A model generated the notes under the pieces. That model worked only from the letters and a program-made list of their open reading frames with translations. It had not been told where the DNA came from and did no database searches. The position numbers and the translations under genes were made by a program. From Hyposmocoma kahamanoa (lineage: Eukaryota > Arthropoda > Insecta > Lepidoptera > Cosmopterigidae), in assembly GCF_003589595.1 (NCBI RefSeq), contig NW_020653750.1, forward strand, positions 502,061-566,060: 64,000 nucleotides of DNA, written 5' to 3'. Below are positions 25,501 through 37,500 of this stretch, in pieces (the stretch's first letter is position 1; each line of letters starts with the position of its first letter).

Positions 25501-28500
25501 AGTCTGTAAAAAAGACACTTGAATTTAAAGCAATGTTTTCGGATCATGTTCACTAAATCTCAGTGTCACTAGCTTTTATGGGTTGATAAAAAACGCTTAA
25601 TATGTGTCTAATATTAATTGCCTCCATGGCCGAATGGTTACCATGCCGGACTGCCACGCAGAGGTCCCAGGTCGATGCCTGGGCCGGGAGAATATTTGTA
25701 TGGCCTACATTTATTTCTCTCGTGAGTTGGGGTGTAATTTGTGGTTGTCTATGTGTGTGTCCTTGGCACTCGCGACACAGGGTTTGCCTGGTGCGGGGCT
25801 ATGTTGAGTGTGTGTTATTATTATTATTAATATCCTCACAGGTATGTCTAGGTACGTACTTCGAAAAAGTGAGTACCGGTGACAATAGCAGTTTGGCGTG
25901 GTCGCGGAGACTGTGCGCTCTAAACAGTTACGGCAAGGCGCTACAGTGCGGGCACAAATATTTATACCAAAGTATGCCTAGAATGCTATCTATTTGGTAA
26001 GCAAATTGTTATATTTATTTATGAATTTTCCTCTTTTTTATAGATTGATACATTATCGTGATAGTTATCATGATAGAGTTATCACGACAATTTAAAAAAG
26101 TGCTAATGTTGGAAGATGTGAAGAGTCGCATAAATTTAAAAAAGACACCACTGGAATTTAAGTTCCAAATTAATGAAATAACAAATGAATTTGATTTTTT
26201 GTGCTTTAATCGGTGGATAAATTAATACAATTTAAATGAATGATTGTTGGTTTTCACTTATGTGCTTTAGTCCGCCGACTCAGGAATATCTTGATAAATA
26301 CGTCGTGGTTAGTATTAATTATCTTAATATTTATAAAATTTATTGGAACAATAAAATGCTACCGCTAGCAATGTGTTTGTGTCCTATGTGTTTGTATCCG
26401 TCTTCTTCTTTTTACTTATTGGCGAGACGTATTTAAACGTGTCAAATGTAAAAAATCTTTGTGACTTTTTTATTTTTCCAAATTCGTTTTCCCATTTATT
26501 CGCGTTTATATAGTTTTCTGTTTGTCAGTTTTAGTAAAATGTGAAAGAGAAAAGAATATAATGATATAAGAAAAATAATTTATTTCAGACAACATAGTCT
26601 ATACAAGTTAGCAAGTTAGTAACATTACACACCTTATGCTAGTATTAGGATTAGTACTGTACAGTCACTCTCTACAGGCTGACAAATTACATATTATAAG
26701 TACATCGAACAGGATGAATCCAGTAAAGAGCAGGACGTTTCCTGCTCTTTACTGAAAAATAGTTTCAATTTCAAGTTTCAAACGTCGATATTACGTAATG
26801 TTATGTCATTTTTCCAGGCTGAACGTAGAAGTGACGTCAGCGGACACAAGCATCCATTCCGTATTGGCTCAGATGACGGAAGTAATAAAGACATATTCCG
26901 AGAGATTACCTCTCTACCTATATTTGACAGCTTTTTCACAAATTGTGTCTAGAATATGCCATCCTGTGAAAGAGGTATGTTGGAGTTCATAACATTGTCA
27001 CAGTCTTCCTCGAGGGTACAGTACTATTTTCTAAAAATCATTATATTTTACTTGTTAACCTTTTTACTTGACATTATAATTTTCCCGCTTTGAGTTCGCT
27101 GCTGCAAATCAAAGTTTACCTTAACAGTTTAGTTTGGGTTTAGTAACTTGAAAAAGAAGTTTGTCGACCTCGTTGAGACAACGCTTTGTTGGGCAACCTT
27201 GGGCGCTGAATGATGAGGTCCCGGGTTCGATTCCCGGTAGGACCAATTTGGGAAATTAACTTTTCTAAATTGGTAATGAACTGGATGTCCTGAGTGGTGC
27301 CCCGGAATGAATTCCGTTGCTGTGGTATTCATAGTACAGGGAAATTTCTAGTTTTAAGACCAGTTAATTGGTGTGGTGTTCTTGTGCAATGTTATTATTA
27401 TTAATATTTATCCATTCGCTTAAGGTTACGTTCTAACCGTAAATAATTAAGTCAAAATACGCACCTAATGCTGGGCTCGTGTCAGTGACTCCTTGGTGCG
27501 TGTTTGGGCTATCTTGACAAATAATATTTCACATTATCCTAGAGAATGCTACAAAAATAATCGTTTATCTTGCCAGGTATATCTCCAACTAAAAGCTATA
27601 ATAGTTAAACTGATATTGGCCTATCCACAACACACGCTATGGATGATGATGTGCGTCATCAAGTCAGGGTACCCGCAGCGCATCAAGCGCTGTACTGATG
27701 TATTCGCAGAGCCTCGTCTGAAGGAGCCTAGGATGTTGCGACTCTTCAATGACTTCACCCAGTTAGCTGAGAAGCTTATTGAGCTATGTAATAAGCCTAT
27801 AGCGGGAAGTGGATCTGTAAGATTTTTTAAATAATATGTAGGTACATGTATGCAGGACTATATTTACCACTGGGCTCACAATTTCAAGGGGCGCACCATT
27901 GACCTACCATTATAGGGGCTAAATAAAAAATAAAAAAGTATGGGTAAAAAGTAAAAAAGTATGGGAGCGCTAACTTTAAACCGGCTCTTGCTGGAACTTA
28001 CCATGTTTCTAGATTTTGCGATGCTAATTTGCTTTATTACAGCAAAGTCGTTACCGAACTTGGGATGATATCGCGGGACATTATTATTCTTTGTGCAAAT
28101 AGTAATGAGCAATGGTCTCATATTTTTTTTTATATTTATTTTTATTCATTTCATAGGTACACAAACAGATTGTAATAATCACATGGTAACAGATACAGCT
28201 TGATACATATTATGCCGAGACTACCTTCAAACATTGTACACAGCACGATAAAATAAGTCGTAGTAATGATTTAATACGATTCAACATTCTCCAAATTTAA
28301 AACAACAAGAAAACGAAAAATAAGAATAAAAACATCTTACAAAGTGATATGTTAATAATAATGTAGTAGAACATGATTACAAGTTAACCGGGGCAATACA
28401 CGCAATTGCGTCTTATATAATTATAAAGCTGTAAAGAGACAACTGCCTCCGTGGCCGAACGGCTATCATGCCCGACTGCCACGTAGAGGTCCCAGGTTCG

Positions 28501-31500
28501 ATTCCCGGGCCGGGAGAAATATTTGTATGCCCTACATTTAATTCTCTCGTGAGTGGCTATGTTGAGTGTGTGCGTTATTATTATTATTATTATATAATAT
28601 TAATTTTCTAATTAAAACATACAATCGTGCACTATTGAAATAAGTAAATTTAAATTGTTTGTTTTAAAATTGAACTTATCTAAGTACTAAGATCTGAAGT
28701 TCAAAATCTTTACTTGTAAGATTATGGTACTTTAATGCCATACCCATTTCTAGCGACACAATAACGTTACAATGACGAACTGTCGAGACAATGGGAAGAG
28801 ACGACAGTCGTCAGACGATGAATAAAACGTCACGATAAAAATGTGACGACGGAAACCAGCTACTATTGTCGTCACGTTTTGTTTATCGTTGTCTGCATGT
28901 GCACCGACAAATTATCGTCATGATCCAGTGGCAACAGCTAGGCACGACTATCGTTCAATGATAAAATAAACGTCCGCGACACAGTCACGACAGATAGTCG
29001 TGATGTGGGAACAGGCTAGACGCGACAGTCGTCCTACGATAGATAAAACGTTATAAATTAAATATTGTTAAATTTATACCTACAATGTTTTGTGCCCATA
29101 TCCCCGGTTTTGTATTGATCTAAAGCGAGATATAATTTTATTACGTTCTTAGTTTGGTTTTTGTTTGTAATTTTTGTATAATAGTTTCTGGTAACTTATT
29201 CAACATTTCGGAAAGGATAGATGTATATTGCTTAAGTTCATTATAAGCTCATACCACACAACATGTCTTGAAATCATAAAATATTATTTTGCATATTTTG
29301 TTCGTTTTGTGGTACTTTGAAAACTACATAAAATACACAATAAATCTCTAAATAGTCAGTTGCTGATAATGATATTCGATTTTATTACAGACAACAACAG
29401 TGTCCTCTCTAGTCCGTACTCTCCCACGTTTATTAGCTGCAGACAACTTCAGTCGCATCATGATGCCATTCCAAGAGTTTTGCAAAGTGGTGCTACCGTC
29501 CAAGGCAGCGGGACAGGAGCGCATTGACTTCGTTATGCCTGCAGAACCGCCTGTGTATATCGCCGGGATTGAGGAAACAATTAATATATTACCTTCGCTA
29601 CAGAAGCCTAGGAAGGTTACTTTGAAAGGTACAACTATCTTCACATACAAAGGCCGCTTTAATAGTAACAGCAACCACAGCCAATACAGTGAACCACACA
29701 GTATGTGTTGTACAGGCTTGCAGCGGTTGCGAAGGATTACTAAAAATATCAATGTTTTCTTTATGAAAATTGGCTGTGGTAGCGTAAACGGAAAAGGTTA
29801 CTTCATTGACAAGTCACGGTTCGGGTCCCTTGGGCGGCATGTACCTATGACTTTAATTTCTAAGTTACGTACAGGGTCATAAATGCTCTCTGTTTGTATT
29901 TTGTAACACCTTTTTAACATTACAGAAAAGCATACAAAGCATAGCAAATACTTGATGTAATGAGTACATATTTTTCTGAATATCTAGTTGCTATATCTTT
30001 CACTAAAAGTGCAGAAAAATATGATGAAACTTGCATGTTGAAAAAGGTTTATAACCCTTAAAGAACTTGTGACATCCCTAATCTGCATTGGAGCAGCGTG
30101 GCAGACTTTGACCTATCATCACATAGTATTGCCTCCTGTCCTGTCGTGCCCAGAGTAATCAAAATTTCGTTTCCAAGGATCTGATGGAAAAGCCTACATA
30201 ATAATGCTAAAACCACGCGATGATCTTCGCAAAGACTACCGCCTGATGGAATTTAATGGAGTCGTAAACAGATTCCTGCAAGACGCCTCTGAGACGCGAC
30301 GTAGAAGACTTTACATAAGAACGTACAGTGTTTTACCACTGAATGAAGAATGCGGCTTGATCGAATGGGTGCCCAATTTAGTAGGATTAAGACCTATATT
30401 GATTCATATTTATAAACAGAAAGGTAAGAAGGCTTCTTTGTTTTGTCAGTTGTTTTTTACACTTATATTAATTAGGCTTTTCTCTTTATAGCGTAGTGAG
30501 TAGGTAACCAAAACGTTCTTAACATTTAAGAGTTGATACTTAACATTTTTCCCGTACTGGAGCCCGATTCAGAACTCTTCGATATTTTAACCGAATCGTT
30601 CGATTGGATATCGTTCTCGAATCGAAGGGCGCTTTCCGAGCTATTCAGAACACTAGTTAAACGTTCGATTCGGATTCGGATACGATATCATTATACAACA
30701 GCGTTTACGGAGTTCGTCGGTGAAATAGATTTAAAAAATAAATAAATAACTTTTATATACATTTTTAAGACTTTAAAGGCCTAAAATATAGGAATGCATT
30801 AAGTCTTGCATTAAAATTAATTAATAAAATTGAAAAAAATCCAAATTTTATTTAAAAATAAGAGATTTCCATATTACATTCTTGTTTTGTGAACAATAGG
30901 ACGTTCGGTAACATTCTGTGCATTCGATAACTGTTCTGAATAACGTTTGTAGCCTCTTCTGGTCGAGAAGTTCGAGTAGTCGTACGGGTGTGACGTCATT
31001 TCGGTTAGGTTCCGAATACCACAGTTTGACGTTCGATTCGGGTGTTGTGAATAAAAATGAAAAGAAATCGTCCGGTATCAAATCCAATCAGTCGACATCT
31101 GAGTTATCGTAAGGTTCTGAATAGACCCCCAGAATCGGTTCTATTAAGCGAGTCGACGGCAGGGACACTGGCTTTATTTCAGAATTTATTTTTTTACAAA
31201 CGAAATTAAAGCCATTTGAAAAATGTGTATCGTATATTATAAACGTGTTCTATTTAGTTCAGTTGATATTAAAAAAAAAATGGTTTATGTTAAGTACCTA
31301 CCTGTTGAATACAGCGGTTTTCTTGTACAATTTCGAGGTAAGTTTATGTTTTTTTTCTATTGAGAAAATTTTTAGGAATTGTGTTTTCATATCTTATACT
31401 AATCAGTATATATCCTCAATTTCACTATATATTTTTTCCAAAGTGATTGATACAACACGTTCACGGTTATGCGGAATCAACCAAAGCCATTTGACATTGT

Positions 31501-34500
31501 ATCGACTCTTAAAGTAAGTTAAAAGTTTTTGAATATTTGTGAAAAATCAACTTTATTATATTGATACAAAGAAAATTCCTTCGATCCAACTGGACACGAA
31601 CCAACGTCTGTCACCTCAACGTGGCTACCGCTATTACCAACTGAGCTACGGATCGAGGCAGCAAATCGTACTAATTTCTCTATGTACTTGTTGAATCTTT
31701 GTATTGGGTGTAAACGGCTTTTTTTTTACTTTAGTGCCTTCTGTGAGAACTTGATGATGAAAGTTTCTTCACTTAATTATACTTTATTTTTATAAATCAA
31801 CTATATTTTATGTGATCAATATGCTTATGTATTGAGTCCTTAGGTTTTCGCGATTGTTACACATAAGAAATGAAACTATTTTTCCGGATATAAATCGCGT
31901 ATATTTGTTTTTATAATCCGGAAAAATAGTTTCATTTCCAATATGCTTATGGTTTACTTTTTATTCAAACTGTAATGCCTCTGAAAACTATTGAAAGTGC
32001 ACCGTGAGTTTAGTTAGCGTTAATAAAATTCTTTAAATGCTTGTCTATCACATTTAGATAACTTATAACCTCGAGTGGCTGTCCTTTGTTTTCTACGGAC
32101 CATATACTTTAAAAAGTAACGAAGTTGATGATTTGTATATGAAATTTGCTTGAGTAATTAATTAATTCATTACAACATTTTAGTAACCGCCTATTCATTC
32201 GATGTTTGTTCAACAGTATTTTTCATCTATCACAAATCAGTATTAAATATTTGTTCCGCACCAACATCACACAGTTTAAAGCAATATAAGCCTCCGTTAC
32301 ACACTTCAATACACGTTTTATTTATTTCTGTGATTTCCTTTTCAGTAAGACCGATCCAGTCTTGTACAGCAGCGTCCTCAGGATACACGGGACAATATTT
32401 CGTTTTGTCCTTTTTTGCATGTTCCCAATTCATTTGATTATATTTATTCAAGGAATCTAAATTATGTTTGAAAGCAGTGTAATGAGCTTGCCTGTCTCTC
32501 TCGTTCTCGTATATTTTGTCGTAAAAATGTATGTATTTGCAGAATAAGTCTTCATTATATGTCATTTGGATTGGTTGTGGCGGTAATTCCGATATTTTGT
32601 AGAGATAGAATGCATTTAGATTATCTTCAATGAGGCCGTCTATCCATTGATGGATAGTGTCCAGATCTTTCAAAGGAATGTATTCCTTATGGTCTACCTT
32701 AGATCGGTTCCATAATCGCTCATTTAACACGTTCAGTCTGTCTATATTATATTTAAAAGTATTGTACTGACCATCTCTTAAGTTTGTATCTTTATATGCA
32801 TTTGGATGTCGTTCAATGTGGTTAAATAAGGCTGATAAATTCGTATATTGCAGAGGTGCATTTAAGGAAATATTTGCGTATGGAATAGTCTTACTTGTTA
32901 TATTGGATGTAGTTGAAACCGTACTTGTAAAAAAAGACAAAAAAAATGTCACAATGAACACAGACATAGTTTATAATTTTAGAACTAGTAACCACCGTTA
33001 TCACAGTCTCACTTGATGATTACTGATAATAAACCCATTTGATATCACCGCATACAAAGTTTGTTTTACTCATTTGTTTTACTCATCACATGTTTTACTC
33101 ATCTCGGTATAACATAGCGTTAAATATTGACGGAATTGTGTAATTGATACGTTTTTCCTCTTGATGTTTATTATTTAATAGTATATTTAAATAAATTTAT
33201 TGAAAGTCAGGATGTTTCACCGCCATAATATTGAATTATTTTTTTGTGAAATTACTCCGCTAGTTTCTTATAATTATTAATTACAGTTTGTTATAAACTG
33301 TTAAAAACAATGGAGAATTTGTCATTTTATTTGACAACATTTGTCCGCTGGTTTATTCCGTGCCTTAGTTGGCATAGCGTCTGGTACGGTTTGCTAGAAG
33401 ATGTTGGTTCGAATCCAGCCGAATCGAAGGAATTTTTTCTAAGTGTTCGTAATCTTTGTATTAATAATTATAACAAACTAGTATATTTAATGTTAGCGTG
33501 TAAATAAGCTAAAAAGAAAGTATACCTTGTTAAATCACTAACCCGATCTGTATCGTTACCTTTTGTAACTGAATTGAAATAGTGACGTTTGGTCTTCTGC
33601 ATTTCATTTACAAAGTATATTACAATTTTCTATGGTAACTTGTGCAGCAGTCCTTGCGGTCTCAAGAAAATGTAACAATTTGTATACAAATCGCACATGA
33701 TACCAAATACTGTCGTAACTCAAAATTGTGGATTTGAGAAAACTAAAGGAAAGTTTTGCTACCTTACCTATTTCTGTCGCCAAGCAGTAATTGCTCACAT
33801 TACTGCGTTCCGGTTTAGAACTAGAAGGGTCTAGTGAAATTACAGGCATATGGGACTTGTCAACTTGTGTAAGAGTGACGGGCGCAGTGTCAGTGCCCCT
33901 ACGATCTTTGCGATTTAAAGCTCTGAGTGGCACTGCAACTGTTTTGGATAGGCGCGTCGCTTACCACCAGGTGCACGACTTGTTNNNNNNNNNNACTGTT
34001 TTGGATAGGCGCGTCGCTTACCACCAGGTGCACGACTTGTTCGTCCCGTCACTTCGTATAATAAAAACACGATTTGAAAATTAAAAAATAATTACTGAAT
34101 GGATTTATAACGAGTAATGTGATTATTTGGTTAGGGCATTTTTGGTTTCATGTGCGAAATATTGACCGCGGGCGTTAGCGACAAATATTTCTGGATATAT
34201 TCTAGAAGAACATTACTTCTCCAGATGTATCATCCTGTTAAAACGCTACCTGTAGATTCGCTCTACACTATGATTTTTCTTCATTATAAAGGGTTGTTTT
34301 TAAAACACTAACAACTTAGCAGCTCTATATTAGAATAGAATAGAATAGAATAGACATTTATTGCAACGCCACAACACATAGATACAAAAAAACATATTAC
34401 AAACATCATAATCAACAACATTTGTTACATGACTTTTTACCAAACATAAACTTACAAAAATAAACTTTTAAGTTTTTTTTTGTACTATCTGACACATTTT

Positions 34501-37500
34501 ATATGTACTGTAATTGGTAGTAAGATCAAACGTTCGAACATTCTATCCAACGAACCCCACCCCGCACAGAGTTATCACCGTTTAAAGTGATCTATTAAAA
34601 TATTCCTAGTTTTGTACGAAAGTAATGAATTAAGATGTAAAGTAATGAAGTAAGATGATGAATTATTAAAAGTCATGGATCAAACGTTGTTGTTTATGAT
34701 GTTTGTAATATAATCCTGCGTGGTTGTTAGCATTTTACAAATAACCCTGTGTATTGTATTATTTTCTCCAGGCATCCACACTAGTAACCGGGAACTGAAA
34801 GAGATGATGTGCTCAAACAAAGACTCTGTCGAGAAAAAGCGACGAGTGTACGAAGAACAATTGTTACCGAAACACCCACCAGTTTTTCAGGAATGGTTTC
34901 GACGAGTGTTTGCCGATCCATATGGATGGCGAGTATAATATTACGGGTTAAAGTATGAAATTGCCGTTTTATTGCAATAGGTTCTTTGAATTTTCATAGA
35001 ATCTTCATGGTTTGAGGTTTTCGAATGAAACTTTTTTCAAATGGTTTCTGTGATTTTTTTTTTTTTTTAATTTGAAACATTTGAATATCGACTTTCAATT
35101 GTTTTTGTTATTCAATTTAGACAAGAAAGATGGATACTGCGAAAATTCGAGTGATTTTTGAATACGAGTTCCGACGCGGAACTAACGCGGCAGAAACAGC
35201 CCGCAATATCAATGCTGCGTTTGGAGAGGGGTCTACTAATGAACGCACCGTGCGATTTTGGTTTAAACGCTTTCGTGATGGAAATTTCGACTTAAAGAAC
35301 GAGCCACGAGGAAGACCGCCCACACAGGTGAATAACGATGAATTAAGAGAGATAGTGGAAGCCGATCCTAGTCAAACTACCCAGGAATTAGCGGCATGGT
35401 TTAACGTTACCTTACCCACAATATTGACTCACTTGCGTCAAATCAATAAAATAAAAAATACGAAAAATGGGTACCTCATGATTTGACTGATCTGCAGAAA
35501 GAAACGCGTGTTGAAACTTGTGTTGCCTTGTTGAACCGGTACAGAAATGAAGAAATATTGGATCGAATTGTAACATGTGATGAAAAGTGGATTCTTTATG
35601 ATAACCGGAAAAGAAAAATGCAATGGCTGACCCCAGGTCAAATGCCACAACAGTGTCCTAAAGCAAAACTTACCAATAAAAAGGTAATGGTAACTGTTTG
35701 GTGGTCTCAGCATGGTGTTATTCACTATAGTTTTCTCCGATCTGGTCAAGCAATAACGGCAGATGTCTATTGTGCCGAACTCCGAACCATGTTGACAAAA
35801 CTAGCAGTAAAACAGCCCCGACTCATGAATCGATCTTCACCATTATTGCTCCACGACAACGCGAGACCTCACACAGCACGAGAAACCATTTTGACCCTTC
35901 AGGAACTGCAGTTAGAAACCATTCGTCATCCTCCGTATTCACCAGACCTTGCTCCAACGGACTACCATTTTTTTTCGTGATTTGGACAATTATCTACGTG
36001 ACAAGAAGTTTTCTTCCCAGGAGGCAGTACAAAATGCTTTCACACAGTTTGTGCAGTCTAGATCGTCGGAGTTCTATCGCAAAGGCATTAATAACCTTCC
36101 CATTAGATGGCAGCAATGTATAGATAATAATGGCAACTATTTTGATTAAATAAATTTGTTAAAAATTTAAAAAATAAACAATTTAGATTTTCAGTACAAA
36201 TCGGCAATTTCATACTTTAACCCCTATTATTTTTTTGTTAAATGCTTAATGCAAATATTATTCTAGCGATGTACATGTACAGTTTCCATTAAACATTATT
36301 GTAAGTGCTGTTCGTGTTTGGAGACCTTGAATTGTGGACTGTCAATTTGCGAGACTATTCGAAATACCGCTTCACAGTAATAATCTCAAATACGTAAAAA
36401 AATATAAAAGTTTTGTGGATGTTTTGATATTAAAAACATAATAAGAAATTGGTGTAGTAACACCTAGGGATTTAAAAGTATATCATACCTTTATTCCAAT
36501 TATCATATATATTCTGTGACATTGTTTCGAATGTTCAAAAATTTCTGGCTCCAATTTAGTGTCATGGACACTTGCATATCTCTTTTATTTATTTGTGTAT
36601 AGTATGATGATAATAATAATAACTTTATTGCAAAAAGCACAGAAACAGGTGCAAAATTAACAAACAAGGATTCCCTGTACGTATAACAATTTTTTTTGCA
36701 CCACTAATTGACAATCGAGACCATTCTACAAAATTTGTTTTCCGTATTATTTAATAGCAATAGAACTTTTCGTGAAAGAGTTCGTCCAGGGATGTATTGC
36801 TGCCTTATCTATTTCAGCCGCCAAGAAGTAATGTGGCCATTGTTGCGGTTTTGAAGGGTAGGGGTGCTGGTGAAATTACGATCACATGGGACTTGTCAAT
36901 TTATGTGTCAGGGTGACGGGCGTGGTGGCGGTGCCCTTCTGATCTTTGCGATTTAAAGCTCTGAGTGTCGCTCGCCACCGGGTGCACTTGTTCGCCACGT
37001 CACTTGGTATCATAAAAAGAAACTATGACTGTGACAATTTATTCCTGTCAACCTGCTATTTATTTTTCAGGTACCAAGCTAGATCAGCCTACATACGTAC
37101 GACGGCCGTCATGTCTATGGTCGGATATATTTTGGGTAAGCATTACAATTAACACCCCATTCGGTACTAATTACTCAGACGTGACCACTAAATTAGTACA
37201 TACGATGACAAACTTTTGGTATTCAGTTGGGTTGACCCCACTACCCCGTTCTTAATGGCCATGAACAAATTTTTCTTTCTGTTATATCAATTTATCGGAA
37301 GACGTATAATCTAATTCTACACTTTGAGCCTCTACACTACAGAGGCACTTAAGTATAATTTTAAACATACTACATAAGCCAAATATACATGATGTTAGAG
37401 CGCTCGTCGGTTTGCTTAGTGAGATATTCGGTGTTTGCTTATCCGTAAGTAAGGGAACTACAGTGATGTAAATTAGGTATAATTGTGCTACTTACTACTA

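Noticed and set aside
25619..25695. tRNA genes at 25619, 28444, 48439 and 54597
   Set aside because: All four share the same long non-tRNA body and (TTA)n tail, so they are SINEs.
29629..29882. Open frame continuing from ATR exon 22
   Set aside because: Reading into the intron loses the kinase motifs, while splicing at 29628 to 30178 restores the glycine-rich turn.
31570..31655. Functional tRNA gene, minus strand
   Set aside because: A and B boxes are there, but the D and anticodon stems do not pair, and a related copy at 33351 lies inside a MITE. SINE-type remnant.
34929..34938. Stop reading straight through exon 24 (W-R-V-stop) as a truncated ATR
   Set aside because: The catalytic exons 25-28 are intact and join in phase with a GC donor, so truncation is not needed.
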